From Yoonia sp. (GTDB lineage Bacteria > Pseudomonadota > Alphaproteobacteria > Rhodobacterales > Rhodobacteraceae): a DNA stretch of 64,000 nt. Position 1 is the first letter of the stretch; each line of letters begins with the position of its first letter. Shown in pieces: positions 40,075 through 50,625 of the stretch. The stretch is from NCBI RefSeq assembly GCF_017854565.1, contig NZ_JAFMHJ010000014.1:1-64000 (forward strand). The letters are read 5' to 3'. Made by a program: the position numbers and the translations under genes. A model generated the notes under the pieces. The model did not search any database and had not been told where the DNA came from. It was given only the letters and a program-made list of their open reading frames with translations.

Positions 40075-40734
40075 CTAGCCGTCCGTGGCAACAAGCCGCC
40101 AGTTCGGATCACCTGCATCCATCTTACGCGCAAACGTCCATGTATCTTTCTGGCGCTTGATCTCAGTCGTGCTGCCTTCGATAATGTCACCGGCATTGTC
40201 GCGCACAACGGAAGTCAGCTCACTTTTAAAGCGTACCGATACTTCGCCTTCCTTGGTGACTTCGTCGAATGTCGCATCGGTCAGGGTCATATCGCTGATA
40301 CCGATGAATTTCGCCTCCACGGTCAGGCCCTGTCGCTGGCGGTCATCAACGACAGTCGCGAACGCCTCGTACACATCTTTGGACATGAACGGGACGACAG
40401 TATCCAGATCACCCGTTTCAAACGCCATCAGGATCATTTCGTAGGCGCCACGTGCCCCGCCCAGAAATTCACCGACGTTAAACGACGGATCGACACGTTT
40501 CATCGCAGACAGCGCCTTGGCGGCGTCCGACCCGTCGGGAACATGGTCAGTGATATCAAGATCGGGACCGCCTTCAATCACGTCAAATTCCGGCTTGCGG
40601 CGACGGTCCTTATCTGGCCGTGTGATTGCAGGCTTTTCAAAACCTTCGCGCGTCCCAAGAACGCCACGCAGCCGCAGGATCAGGAAAACAGCGATGCCGG
40701 CAAGCACTAAAAGCTGGATAATCGGAGAGTTCAT
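40075..40734 (-). CDS. Tim44/TimA family protein
   Basis: N-terminal TM, FLGGARGAYEMILMAFETGDLDTVVPFMSKDVYEAF, typical Tim44-like C-terminal fold. Confidence 0.9.
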   Translation of the reverse strand: MNSPIIQLLVLAGIAVFLILRLRGVLGTREGFEKPAITRPDKDRRRKPEFDVIEGGPDLDITDHVPDGSDAAKALSAMKRVDPSFNVGEFLGGARGAYEMILMAFETGDLDTVVPFMSKDVYEAFATVVDDRQRQGLTVEAKFIGISDMTLTDATFDEVTKEGEVSVRFKSELTSVVRDNAGDIIEGSTTEIKRQKDTWTFARKMDAGDPNWRLVATDG

Positions 40735-40847
40735 CGGGACCTCGTTCAGGGAAAGGCATGGAAACACGCCCAGTCCTTCCCTATGTAGGTGAGGGGTAGG
40801 GCCAAGTCCACCTTACCCCCAAAAAACAAGTACGAAAGGCGCCCATC

Positions 40848-41321
40848 ATGTGGCTGTTGATTGCTTTTATCGCCGTTCCAATGATCGAAATCGCCCTGTT
40901 CATCCAGGTTGGCGGTTTTATCGGGGTCTGGTGGACACTTTTGATCGTGTTGCTCACGGCGATTGCAGGGTCCTATTTGGTGCGTGCGCAGGGCCTGCGC
41001 GAGTTGGGAAAACTACAACAGTCGTTTTCCGAGATGCGCGATCCAACCGAGCCGTTGGCGAATGGCGCGATGATATTGTTTGCGGGCGCGCTGCTGCTGA
41101 CGCCCGGTTTCTTTACAGACATCGTTGGCCTGTCGCTGTTGATCCCCGCAGTCCGTCAGGCGGCGTTCGTCTGGGTGCGGTCACGGATCAAGGTGAAAAC
41201 CTTTACGACCGCACAATCGCCGCGGCACGCGCCGGCAGACCACGTCATTGATGGCGATTTTGAGGATGTCACATCCGATAAAAAGCCAACCCATCGCCCA
41301 TCGCGCTGGACACAGCATTGA
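40848..41321 (+). CDS. FxsA family membrane protein
   Basis: MWLLIAFIAVPMIEIALFIQVGGFIGVWWTLLIVLLTAIAGSYLVRAQG. Confidence 0.93.
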   Translation: MWLLIAFIAVPMIEIALFIQVGGFIGVWWTLLIVLLTAIAGSYLVRAQGLRELGKLQQSFSEMRDPTEPLANGAMILFAGALLLTPGFFTDIVGLSLLIPAVRQAAFVWVRSRIKVKTFTTAQSPRHAPADHVIDGDFEDVTSDKKPTHRPSRWTQH

Positions 41322-41379
41322 GACTGGCGCGATAGGCTGCTAGGAACGCGCCAACTTTATTCAGATGGAGTACATTGCA

Positions 41380-41874
41380 ATGTCAGATACCCCCGAAAAC
41401 GGTGCGCAGCCCGCACAGCCAGCCCAAGTCACCAGCCGTGTTCTGGCGCAGTACATCCGCGACATGTCGTTCGAAAACATCCTTGCCCAAAAAGGTGTTT
41501 CGGGCGACGCACAGCCCGAAATTCAGGTGCAGGTGAACCTTGATGCGCGCAAGCGCAAGGTAGATGACCAATACGAAGTCATCACCAAGCTGAACATCAC
41601 CAGCAAGACCAAGGAAAAGGGCGAGCCGCTGTTCGTGCTCGAGCTTGAATATGCCGGTGTTTTTCAGGTGCAGGGCGTACCCGAAGAGCAGATGCACCCA
41701 TATCTGCTGATCGAATGTCCGCGCATCACGTTCCCATTCCTGCGCCGGATCGTCAGCGACGTCACCCGCGATGGTGGCTTCCCGGCGCTTAACCTCGAGA
41801 CGATTGATTTTCTGGCACTGTATCGGTCCGAACTGGCACGCCGTGCCGAGGCCGAAAAAGCCAAAATCAACTAA
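41380..41874 (+). CDS. secB: Protein-export chaperone SecB
   Basis: YIRDMSFENILAQKG, QVQVNLDARKRK, LLIECPRITFPFLRRIVSDVTRDGGFPALNLETIDFLALY. Confidence 0.97.
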   Translation: MSDTPENGAQPAQPAQVTSRVLAQYIRDMSFENILAQKGVSGDAQPEIQVQVNLDARKRKVDDQYEVITKLNITSKTKEKGEPLFVLELEYAGVFQVQGVPEEQMHPYLLIECPRITFPFLRRIVSDVTRDGGFPALNLETIDFLALYRSELARRAEAEKAKIN

Positions 41875-42563
41875 GTCAGCTTTTTCCACACTGCGCCGTC
41901 GCCCAGACTGTCGATAAAGGCAGCATGGGCGGCGGCTTCTTGTTGGGAAAGCTTGGACAGCAGCGGCTGTGGCCGTGGTATGGCCCGCCAGTCTTCCGCC
42001 CCGCCGGTCGCTGATTTGGATCTGGTGTCTGCCGCAAGCGCAAAGTCCGGCTGACGGCCACCGATCAGCTCCAGATACACCTCTGCCAGAATTTCACTGT
42101 CAAGCAACGCGCCGTGCAGCGTCCGGGATGAATTGTCGATGCCAAACCGGCGGCACAATGCATCAAGCGATGCGGGCGATCCGGGGAAACGGCGCCGCGC
42201 GATGGCCAGCGTATCAAGCGCCTGATCCATCGGCAAAAGAGGGCGCCCAAGCCAGCCAAGTTCGGCATTCAGGAACTTCATGTCAAATGCGGCATTGTGA
42301 ATCACCAGCCGGGCGTCACCGATGAAATCAACAAAAGCCTGTGCGATATCTTGGAAAATCGGTTGCTTGCGCAGAAATTCGTCGCCCAAACCGTGCACGG
42401 CAAACGCTTCCTGCGGCATAGATCGCTGTGGGTTGATGTATTGGTGATACGTGCGGCCCGTGGGCACATGGCGCATCAGTTCGATCGCGCCGATTTCGAC
42501 GATACGGTCGCCTTCGTGCGGTTCAAATCCGGTGGTTTCGGTATCAAGAACGATTTCACGCAT
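41871..42563 (-). CDS. dnaQ: DNA polymerase III epsilon subunit
   Basis: EIVLDTETTGFEPHEGDRIVEIGAIEL, LVIHNAAFDMKFLNAEL. Confidence 0.96.
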   Translation of the reverse strand: MREIVLDTETTGFEPHEGDRIVEIGAIELMRHVPTGRTYHQYINPQRSMPQEAFAVHGLGDEFLRKQPIFQDIAQAFVDFIGDARLVIHNAAFDMKFLNAELGWLGRPLLPMDQALDTLAIARRRFPGSPASLDALCRRFGIDNSSRTLHGALLDSEILAEVYLELIGGRQPDFALAADTRSKSATGGAEDWRAIPRPQPLLSKLSQQEAAAHAAFIDSLGDGAVWKKLT

Positions 42564-43146
42564 CTGTTTGCCCTTTCAGGTCTGCGATCAGGTCTTGCAC
42601 GGCAGCACGGGTGCCGTCCAGCGTTCGCGTTTCAATCAAATAATCAGCACGGGCACGTTTTTCGGCATCGGGGGTTTGGCGCGACAGTATCGCGGCAAAC
42701 TGCGCATCGGTCATGCCGGGGCGCGCCATGACCCGCAATTTCTGCAAATCCGGCGGCGCAGTGACAACCAGCACCGACGTCAGCCATTTGTCGGCACTGG
42801 TTTCAAAAAGCAGGGGAATATCAAAAACCAAAAGTGGATCGTCATGGGCCGCGATAAATGCACGGCGGCTGGCCGCCACCAACGGATGCACAATATATTC
42901 TATTTTGTGCAAAGTGGCAGGTTTATTGGCGATAATCTGTTTTAAAATGTCACGCGACACGGCATTGTCCACCACCGCCTGCGGCCAGACCGCACCGATC
43001 AACGCAACCGCCGCGCCGCCCGTGGCGTAAAGATCATGCACGGTGGCGTCGGCGTCCCAGACCGGCACGCCCGCGTCACGAAACATCTGGGCCGTTGTCG
43101 ATTTGCCCATCCCGATAGATCCCGTCAGGCCCAAAAGATGGGTCAT
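42556..43146 (-). CDS. coaE: Dephospho-CoA kinase
   Basis: LLGLTGSIGMGKSTTAQMFRDAGVPVWDADATVH. Confidence 0.96.
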   Translation of the reverse strand: MTHLLGLTGSIGMGKSTTAQMFRDAGVPVWDADATVHDLYATGGAAVALIGAVWPQAVVDNAVSRDILKQIIANKPATLHKIEYIVHPLVAASRRAFIAAHDDPLLVFDIPLLFETSADKWLTSVLVVTAPPDLQKLRVMARPGMTDAQFAAILSRQTPDAEKRARADYLIETRTLDGTRAAVQDLIADLKGQTDA

Positions 43147-43970
43147 GCAAGCACGGCCCGGCGGGTGTCTTCGTCAACTTCGGGACGTTTTCCGAACCAG
43201 CGTTCAAAGCCCGGCACGCCTTGGTGCAGCAACATGCCAAGACCATCAACCGTGATACACCCTGCGGCTTCTGCGGCATCCAGAAATTTGGTGCGCAGGG
43301 GGTTATAGACAATATCCGTCACAACGGTGCCCGGGCGCAGCGCGTCCAACGGCACCTTGAAGTCCTGTGCGCCTGTCATACCCAATGACGTGGTATTGAC
43401 GACCATCGCTGCGTCTTTGAGCATTGCGCCCGCATGGACCCAGTCAACGACACGAATGCGGGCACCAAATTCAGCTTTGAGCGCGTCAGCTTTGACGCGG
43501 GTGCGGTTGGACAGGATAATTTCGGGAACGCCCGCATCCGCCAAAGCGACAATGATCGCGCGCGCGGCACCACCTGCACCCAGAATTGCGGCCGGCCCGG
43601 CCATCGGGTCCCAGTCAGGGGCGCCCTGTCTGAGATTAGCCATAAAGCCGTAGCCATCTGTATTATCGGCGAAAATTCCACCATCTTTTTTGAAGATCAG
43701 CGTGTTGGCGGCACCAATCAAGGTGGCGCGGTCCGTGACGTGATCCGCAAACTGCATCACGCTGACCTTGTGCGGCAAAGTCACGTTTGCGCCTACAAAT
43801 CCCTGATCCGGCAGCGACCGGAGGGTTTTGGCAAGATCGTCCTTTGTGACCTGCAGGGCGATATATTCACCGGGCAAATCGTAACGCTTGAGCCAATAAC
43901 TGTGCAGTTTTGGCGAAAGGGAATGGCTGATCGGATTGCCGATCACAACGGCGCGTGGAATCTGTGTCAT
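43143..43970 (-). CDS. aroE: Shikimate dehydrogenase
   Basis: VIGNPISHSLSPKLHSYWL, GANVTLPHKVSVM, ADNTDGYGF, ILGAGGAARAIIVAL. Confidence 0.96.
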   Translation of the reverse strand: MTQIPRAVVIGNPISHSLSPKLHSYWLKRYDLPGEYIALQVTKDDLAKTLRSLPDQGFVGANVTLPHKVSVMQFADHVTDRATLIGAANTLIFKKDGGIFADNTDGYGFMANLRQGAPDWDPMAGPAAILGAGGAARAIIVALADAGVPEIILSNRTRVKADALKAEFGARIRVVDWVHAGAMLKDAAMVVNTTSLGMTGAQDFKVPLDALRPGTVVTDIVYNPLRTKFLDAAEAAGCITVDGLGMLLHQGVPGFERWFGKRPEVDEDTRRAVLA

Positions 43971-44566
43971 TCGCGCAGTGTTCCGCGAAGTGTGAGATAT
44001 GACAACAGTTCGAGAAGCGGCAGGCCCAGAACGTTGAAATAATCTCCTTCGATGCGTGTAAAAAGTCGCACTCCTTCTTCCTCCAATTTATATGCACCGA
44101 CCGCATGGCGGATGCTGTCCCAGTTGCGGGCCACATAATCGGCCAAATATGCATCCGACGCATCACGCATATGCAGACGCACCGTGCCAACATGACGCCA
44201 CAGCGGTTTGCCATCGCCATAGATCACGGCAGCCGACAGAAGCTGATGGGTTTGACCACGCAGCAATTTCAACTGTTCCAGCGCATCTTCGGGGGTTTCG
44301 GGTTTGCCCAGGATATCGCGGCCATGCGCAAGGATCTGGTCGCAACCAATGACCAGCGCATCGGGGTGTTTGGCGGCGACACGTTGGGCTTTCATTTCGG
44401 CCAGCGCGTCGGCAATATCGCGGGGGCTGGCGGCTTCGGCCTGAAGCGACCTGCGGATCGCGTCCTCGTCGATGCGGGCGACGTGAACCGCAAAATCAAC
44501 GCCGGCACGGCGCAGCAAAGTAGCGCGAATGTCGGAACCTGAAGCAAGGATAAGCGGCTGTATCAT
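43967..44566 (-). CDS. Maf family nucleotide pyrophosphatase
   Basis: LILASGSDIRATLLRRAGVDF, VIGCDQILAHGRDILGKPETPEDALEQLKLLRGQTH. Confidence 0.94.
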   Translation of the reverse strand: MIQPLILASGSDIRATLLRRAGVDFAVHVARIDEDAIRRSLQAEAASPRDIADALAEMKAQRVAAKHPDALVIGCDQILAHGRDILGKPETPEDALEQLKLLRGQTHQLLSAAVIYGDGKPLWRHVGTVRLHMRDASDAYLADYVARNWDSIRHAVGAYKLEEEGVRLFTRIEGDYFNVLGLPLLELLSYLTLRGTLRE

Positions 44567-44971
44567 GTGGATAACCTTTGGGAAAAACTATGTGCCAGTC
44601 TGCGGAGACTTTGTGCAGAACTACGGTTCTTGGGCCTGCTTGTGAAGAACTTCAAACTTATGCGGGTCGTCGTTAAGGTTTTTCCACCGTGGGAAAGCAT
44701 AAGTCGGGCCTGTGGAGGAATCGTCCCGAAGGGCAGAGTCAAGTATGCCACATTGCGTCCTCTGATAAAAAATTGTCACCTTAAGCCACTGAAATATAAT
44801 ACATATATAGCCTGACATCGCGGTGGGGATTGTTTTATTTTTCGGCCACTTGCGGTGGATAAGTCTGCGGATGAAAAATGAAGCCACAGAAAATGGACAT
44901 ACTAACAACAACAACATCTTTTCTTTTTCTTTATAATTATTAAGAAAGAGAGACCCAACCAAGGCGTCCCG
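44566..44971. other. Candidate chromosomal replication origin (oriC)
   Basis: Divergent AT-rich intergenic region with perfect DnaA box TGTGGATAA (44566-44574), GGTGGATAA (44854-44862), TGTGCAGAA (44612-44620), TGTGAAGAA (44641-44649), TTTTCCACC (44680-44688), two GANTC sites (44718, 44736), AT palindrome 44926-44947; parAB/parS nearby. Confidence 0.7.
44926..44947. repeat. 22-bp AT-rich imperfect palindrome TTTCTTTATAATTATTAAGAAA
   Basis: Outer arms TTTCTT/AAGAAA around palindromic ATAATTAT; single T/T mismatch pair. Confidence 0.75.
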
Positions 44972-45421
44972 ATGACAGAACTGTTCAATGATATTTACCC
45001 GTGGATCAAGGCTGTCCATATTATGGCGGTGATCGCCTGGATGGCAGGGTTGTTCTATCTGCCCCGGTTGTTTGTGTACCATGTGGAACGGGCAGCGGTT
45101 GGATCTGAGATGGATCAGACCTTTCAGATTATGGAAGCAAAATTACTGCGGGTGATCATGAACCCGGCGATGATTGTCGCATGGATTGCCGGGCTGATCA
45201 TGATTGCCCTTGGCGCGTTTGACTGGGGGTCGGCGTGGGCGTGGGTCAAAATCGTTTCGGCTGTTTTAATGACGGCAGCGCATGTCTGGATGGGGGCACG
45301 ACGCAAAGAATTCGCGGTGGGGGCAAACACGCGCTCTGGGCGTAGCTACAGGCTGTTTAATGAGGTGCCGACGGTGCTGATGCTGTTGATCGTCATTGCG
45401 GTCGTTGTGCGGCCATTTTGA
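44972..45421 (+). CDS. hemJ: HemJ-type protoporphyrinogen oxidase (UPF0093)
   Basis: IKAVHIMAVIAWMAGLFYLPRLFVYH, MEAKLLRVIMNPAMI. Confidence 0.93.
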   Translation: MTELFNDIYPWIKAVHIMAVIAWMAGLFYLPRLFVYHVERAAVGSEMDQTFQIMEAKLLRVIMNPAMIVAWIAGLIMIALGAFDWGSAWAWVKIVSAVLMTAAHVWMGARRKEFAVGANTRSGRSYRLFNEVPTVLMLLIVIAVVVRPF

Positions 45422-45539
45422 GCGAACGTTGACTAAGCGGAGGTTGGGGCCTATGTATGCTTTCGCTACCCGTCCGGGATGGCATTTTTCCTGCCTGACT
45501 ATGAAATGACAGCTTTGATGCTGCGAACGGATTTTATTC

Positions 45540-46811
45540 ATGTCCCAACACCGTCTGAACCTTGCCGACCTGAAGGCACAAAGCCCCAAGGAACTGTTAT
45601 CGCTGGCTGAAGAGCTGGAGGTCGAGAACGCATCGACCATGCGAAAAGGCGATATCATGTTCGCCATTCTCAAAGAGCGTGCAGATGAGGAATGGGTGAT
45701 CGGCGGCGATGGTGTGCTGGAAGTGCTGCTGGACGGTTTTGGCTTTCTACGGTCGCCGGAGGCAAATTATTTGCCCGGACCTGATGATATCTACGTATCG
45801 CCCGAAATGATCCGGCAATATTCGATGCGGACCGGTGATACGGTTGAAGGCGTGATGAAGGAACCAAACGATACCGAACGCTATTTTGCGCTGACGTCTG
45901 TTGAGCAGATAAACTTCGAAGATCCTGAAAAGGCCAAGCATAAGGTCGCGTTTGAAAACCTGACCCCGCTGTACCCGGATGAGCGGTTGACGATGGAGGT
46001 CGATGATCCGACGATCAAAGACAAATCCGCGCGGATCATCGACCTGATATCCCCGATTGGTAAGGGCCAACGTTCGTTGATCGTCGCGCCGCCGCGGACT
46101 GGTAAGACGGTCCTGCTGCAGAATATTGCGAACTCAATCGAAAAGAACCATCCGGAATGTTACCTGATCGTCCTGCTGATTGACGAACGTCCGGAAGAAG
46201 TGACGGATATGCAGCGGTCCGTGAAGGGCGAAGTTGTTTCATCCACGTTCGATGAACCGGCGACGCGTCACGTTGCGGTATCGGAGATGGTGATCGAAAA
46301 GGCCAAGCGGCTGGTGGAACACAAGCGCGATGTTGTGATCTTGTTGGATTCTATTACTCGTCTGGGGCGCGCGTTTAACACAACAGTGCCATCGTCTGGC
46401 AAGGTTCTGACCGGTGGTGTGGATGCCAACGCGCTACAGCGGCCCAAGCGTTTCTTTGGTGCGGCACGCAACATCGAAGAGGGTGGTTCGCTGACGATTA
46501 TTGCGACAGCGCTGATTGATACCGGCTCGCGGATGGACGAGGTGATCTTCGAAGAATTCAAGGGCACGGGTAACAGCGAAATTGTGCTGGATCGCAAAGT
46601 GGCTGACAAGCGCGTGTTCCCTGCAATGGACATACTGAAATCCGGAACCCGCAAAGAAGAGCTGTTGGTGGATAAGTCGGACCTGGCAAAAACCTATGTG
46701 CTACGGCGGATTTTGAACCCAATGGGGACGACGGATGCGGTCGAATTCCTGATTGGAAAGCTGAAGCAGACCAAGACAAACGCGGACTTCTTTGATTCAA
46801 TGAACACGTAA
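45540..46811 (+). CDS. rho: Transcription termination factor Rho
   Basis: [80 protein letters not shown]. Confidence 0.98.
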   Translation: MSQHRLNLADLKAQSPKELLSLAEELEVENASTMRKGDIMFAILKERADEEWVIGGDGVLEVLLDGFGFLRSPEANYLPGPDDIYVSPEMIRQYSMRTGDTVEGVMKEPNDTERYFALTSVEQINFEDPEKAKHKVAFENLTPLYPDERLTMEVDDPTIKDKSARIIDLISPIGKGQRSLIVAPPRTGKTVLLQNIANSIEKNHPECYLIVLLIDERPEEVTDMQRSVKGEVVSSTFDEPATRHVAVSEMVIEKAKRLVEHKRDVVILLDSITRLGRAFNTTVPSSGKVLTGGVDANALQRPKRFFGAARNIEEGGSLTIIATALIDTGSRMDEVIFEEFKGTGNSEIVLDRKVADKRVFPAMDILKSGTRKEELLVDKSDLAKTYVLRRILNPMGTTDAVEFLIGKLKQTKTNADFFDSMNT

Positions 46812-46841
46812 CTTATTGTTATTAAACAATGGGTTGACCTG

Positions 46842-48122
46842 ATGGATACGATTTTTGCCTTAGCGACAGCACAGGGTCGGGCGGGTGTCGCAGTCGTGCG
46901 CCTGTCCGGACCGGACGCTGTATCGGCATCGGCACGGCTGATGCGGAATGTGCCTGTGGTCCGTGGCCTGCGGCGCTTGACCGATGCTGACGGTCACCTT
47001 CTTGATGAGGCGTTGGTTTTGCATTTTCCGGCAGGAAAAAGCTTTACCGGGGAGCAGGTGGTTGAATTGCATCTGCATGGAAGCCCCGCAGTTGTCGCAG
47101 CCGTCTTGCGTGTGCTTGGCGACGATCCTGCGCTGCGGCCTGCCGAGGCGGGTGAATTCACGCGGCGCGGTTTGGAGAATGGCACGCTTGATCTGGCCCA
47201 GGTTGAAGGTCTTGCAGATCTTATCGACGCGGAAACTGAGGGTCAGCGGAAACAGGCGATCCGTGTGTTTTCAGGCGCGTTGGGGCAGATGGCCGAGGCG
47301 TGGCGATCAGATTTGATCAGGGCGGCGGCGTTGCTGGAGGCGACGATTGACTTTGCTGATGAGGAAGTTCCGGTAAACGTGACGCCCGAGGTCTTGGGTT
47401 TACTGGGTCATGTCAGGGATGAGATGCGCCGCGAATCGGCAGGCGTTCGGATCGCAGAGCGGGTCCGTGATGGGTTTGAAGTGGCGATTATTGGCGCACC
47501 GAACGTCGGAAAATCGACGCTGTTGAACCGACTGGCAGGCCGTGAAGTTGCTATCACGTCGGCGATCGCTGGAACCACACGTGATGTGATCGAGGTGCGC
47601 TTGGATCTGGATGGTCTGCCCGTGACCTTGCTGGATACTGCGGGTCTGCGCGAGACGGATGATGTCGTCGAAATTATCGGGGTGCAACGGGCCCGCGAAA
47701 GGGCAGGACAGGCCGATATCCGCGTTTATATGATGTTACCCGGGGATGTATTGCCACGTGATGTAGGCGACCTAGACATTATTGTGCGGGCAAAAGGGGA
47801 TATTTCGGAGGGTGTCGGTTTGGCCGTGTCGGGCAAAACCGGAGCCGGAATAGACGCGCTGATTGATCAGATATCGGGTATATTGAAAGTACGCGTCGCG
47901 AGCGTTGGCATTGCGATGCGGGAGCGGCACAGGCTCGCCATGGTGCGGGCTGTGGCTTATCTTGACGCCGCTGAGCTGGCCTTGCATGATGAAAACGGCA
48001 TGACGGACCTGATAGCAGAGGAGCTGCGCTCAGCCATTCGCGCGGTGGATAGCCTTGTTGGGCGTGTTGATGTAGAACATATTCTTGATGAGATTTTTGC
48101 CAGCTTTTGCATCGGCAAATAG
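46842..48122 (+). CDS. mnmE: tRNA modification GTPase MnmE
   Basis: [60 protein letters not shown]-terminal CIGK. Confidence 0.97.
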   Translation: MDTIFALATAQGRAGVAVVRLSGPDAVSASARLMRNVPVVRGLRRLTDADGHLLDEALVLHFPAGKSFTGEQVVELHLHGSPAVVAAVLRVLGDDPALRPAEAGEFTRRGLENGTLDLAQVEGLADLIDAETEGQRKQAIRVFSGALGQMAEAWRSDLIRAAALLEATIDFADEEVPVNVTPEVLGLLGHVRDEMRRESAGVRIAERVRDGFEVAIIGAPNVGKSTLLNRLAGREVAITSAIAGTTRDVIEVRLDLDGLPVTLLDTAGLRETDDVVEIIGVQRARERAGQADIRVYMMLPGDVLPRDVGDLDIIVRAKGDISEGVGLAVSGKTGAGIDALIDQISGILKVRVASVGIAMRERHRLAMVRAVAYLDAAELALHDENGMTDLIAEELRSAIRAVDSLVGRVDVEHILDEIFASFCIGK

Positions 48123-48125
48123 GGA

Positions 48126-50006
48126 GTGTTTCACGTGAAACATCACGATTTTGATGTCGTCGTAATCGGTGGCGGGCACGCAGGCGCCGAAGCGGCCCAT
48201 GCTGCGGCACGAATGGGCGTCCGTACAGCGCTGATCACGCTTACAAAGGCGTCAATCGGTGTGATGTCATGCAACCCTGCGATTGGTGGGCTTGGCAAGG
48301 GTCACTTGGTCCGCGAGATTGACGCCTTGGATGGGGTCATGGGCCGCGTCGCTGACCGGGCCGGAATTCAGTTTCGCTTGTTGAACCGAAAAAAGGGGCC
48401 AGCCGTGCAAGGCCCGCGGGCGCAGGCTGATCGCGCGTTGTACAAGGCGGCAATGCAAGCTGAATTGGCGCAGTGCGAAAACCTGCAAATTATAGAAGGC
48501 GAGGCTGTCGATCTGATCATGGATGGACCGCGCGTTTGCGGTGTTGCGATTGGTGATGGATCTGTTGTGCGGGCATCCGGTGTTATTTTGACCACGGGCA
48601 CTTTTTTGCGGGGGGTCATCCATATCGGTGACGTGTCGCGGCCGGGTGGGCGCATGGGCGACAACCCGTCGGTGAAAATGGCCGAGCGGTTAGATTCGTT
48701 TGGTTTGCCGCTTGGACGCTTGAAAACCGGGACCCCGCCACGGTTGGATGGTCGTACCATCGCGTGGGAGCAGTTAGAGGTTCAGCCCGGTGATGATGAC
48801 CCGACGCTATTTTCCTTCCTGTCGAACGCCGTTACGGCGCCGCAGGTTGTATGTGGAATCACTCATACCAACGCCCAGACCCATGACATCATCAGGAAAA
48901 ATCTGTCCCGCTCGGCCATGTATGGTGGCCATATCGACGGCGTGGGACCGCGCTACTGCCCGTCCATCGAAGACAAGGTCGTACGATTTGCGGAAAAGAC
49001 ATCGCATCAGATTTTTTTAGAGCCAGAAGGCGCGAACGACCATACGGTCTATCCAAACGGGATTTCGACGTCGCTGCCGGAAGATGTGCAGCACGATTAT
49101 GTGCATTCGATACAAGGTCTTGAAAATGCACGTATTATTCAGCCTGGCTATGCGATCGAATATGACTATGTCGACCCGCGTTCGCTCAGGTTAACGTTGG
49201 AATTGCGTGCGGTCCCCGGCTTGTATCTGGCGGGGCAGATAAATGGAACGACTGGCTACGAAGAAGCCGCAGCCCAAGGATTGGTGGCTGGCCTGAACGC
49301 GGCAGCGCGGGCGCGCGGTGAAGATGATGTCATCTTCAGTCGGCGTGAATCCTACATCGGCGTGATGATTGACGATCTGATCACCCGCGGCGTGTCGGAG
49401 CCGTACCGGATGTTTACCTCACGCGCAGAGTTTCGGTTGTCACTTCGGGCAGATAACGCAGATCAGCGTTTGTCCGCGCGGGGCCGGGAGGCGGGCTGTA
49501 TCAGTGAAAAACGCTGGATTGCGTTTTCGGATAAGGTTGATCGCCTGTCAGCCGCACGAAATTTGCTGTCGAAGATCAGCCTGTCGTCACGTGATATAGC
49601 GGCGCTTGGGATCAAGCTGAACGCGGATGGGCCGCGCCGCAGTGCCTTGGACGCCCTCGCGTTGACAGACCTCGAATTTCACCACCTGAATCAACTCGGC
49701 GCTGACACGTCCGGGATGCCTGTTGAAATCCGCGACCAGATCAAGAAGGATTCGCTTTATGCGCATTACATCGCGCGCCAAGAGCGGGATAATGCCGCGA
49801 TGGCGCGTGATGAAGCGCAGGCAATCCCGCAGGACATTGATTATGAGGGTATTTCCGGGATGTCCAACGAGCTGACGGCAAAATTGACAGCAATACAACC
49901 CAGCACAATCGCACATGCTGGCCGGATCGAGGGGATGACGCCAGCAGCGCTGATGTTGATCGTAAGCGCAATAAAGCGCCGGCAACAAGCCAATGTTCAG
50001 GCCTAG
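48126..50006 (+). CDS. mnmG: tRNA uridine-5-carboxymethylaminomethyl synthesis enzyme MnmG
   Basis: [54 protein letters not shown] start just before parS. Confidence 0.97.
   Translation: MFHVKHHDFDVVVIGGGHAGAEAAHAAARMGVRTALITLTKASIGVMSCNPAIGGLGKGHLVREIDALDGVMGRVADRAGIQFRLLNRKKGPAVQGPRAQADRALYKAAMQAELAQCENLQIIEGEAVDLIMDGPRVCGVAIGDGSVVRASGVILTTGTFLRGVIHIGDVSRPGGRMGDNPSVKMAERLDSFGLPLGRLKTGTPPRLDGRTIAWEQLEVQPGDDDPTLFSFLSNAVTAPQVVCGITHTNAQTHDIIRKNLSRSAMYGGHIDGVGPRYCPSIEDKVVRFAEKTSHQIFLEPEGANDHTVYPNGISTSLPEDVQHDYVHSIQGLENARIIQPGYAIEYDYVDPRSLRLTLELRAVPGLYLAGQINGTTGYEEAAAQGLVAGLNAAARARGEDDVIFSRRESYIGVMIDDLITRGVSEPYRMFTSRAEFRLSLRADNADQRLSARGREAGCISEKRWIAFSDKVDRLSAARNLLSKISLSSRDIAALGIKLNADGPRRSALDALALTDLEFHHLNQLGADTSGMPVEIRDQIKKDSLYAHYIARQERDNAAMARDEAQAIPQDIDYEGISGMSNELTAKLTAIQPSTIAHAGRIEGMTPAALMLIVSAIKRRQQANVQA
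48127..48142. promoter_or_regulatory. parS: parS centromere site TGTTTCACGTGAAACA
   Basis: Perfect 16-bp palindrome identical to canonical chromosomal parS; encodes FHVKH of MnmG N-terminus. Confidence 0.95.
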
Positions 50007-50010
50007 CGCG

Positions 50011-50625
50011 ATGCCGGTAGACATCGCAGGGCAAAATGTTTCACGTGAAACATATGCGGAACTGGACGCCTTTGCTGCATTGGTTCGCAAGTGGACGCGC
50101 CATATTAACCTGGTTTCAGCGGCCAGCCTGTCGGACCTCTGGGACCGACATATTGTTGATTCCGTGCAATTGTATCCTTACGCGCCGCGCGGCTACCGCA
50201 ACTGGCTCGATGTCGGAAGCGGCGGTGGATTTCCTGGCATTGTCGCCGCTATTATCGCGAAAACGGCCAATCCTGACGCCGCGTTTACGCTGATTGAAAG
50301 CGACCAGCGCAAGGCCACCTTTCTGAGAACCGCCTCTCGTGAGCTAGGTTTGAGGGTGAATGTGATCGCTGACCGCATTGAAAACGTGCCCTCGCAAGCC
50401 GCAGATGTTGTGTCAGCGCGAGCTTTGACTACGCTATCTGGGCTTTTTTCAATGATCGGCCGTCACATGGACCCGGCAGGGACGGCGCTGCTGCACAAGG
50501 GCAAACGCTATCAGGAAGAAGTTGCCGATGCCCGACGCCTGTGGTCCTTTGATCTTGAAGAATATCCGAGTATGACCGATCCTGACGGACGACTCCTCGC
50601 CATTCAAAGGATACATCGTGACTAA
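50011..50625 (+). CDS. rsmG: 16S rRNA (guanine527-N7)-methyltransferase
   Basis: VRKWTRHINLVSAASLSDLWDRHIVDSVQL, WLDVGSGGGFPGIVAAII. Confidence 0.95.
   Translation: MPVDIAGQNVSRETYAELDAFAALVRKWTRHINLVSAASLSDLWDRHIVDSVQLYPYAPRGYRNWLDVGSGGGFPGIVAAIIAKTANPDAAFTLIESDQRKATFLRTASRELGLRVNVIADRIENVPSQAADVVSARALTTLSGLFSMIGRHMDPAGTALLHKGKRYQEEVADARRLWSFDLEEYPSMTDPDGRLLAIQRIHRD
50037..50052. promoter_or_regulatory. parS: Second parS site TGTTTCACGTGAAACA
   Basis: Perfect 16-bp palindrome; inside rsmG, encodes ...NVSRET. Confidence 0.95.
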
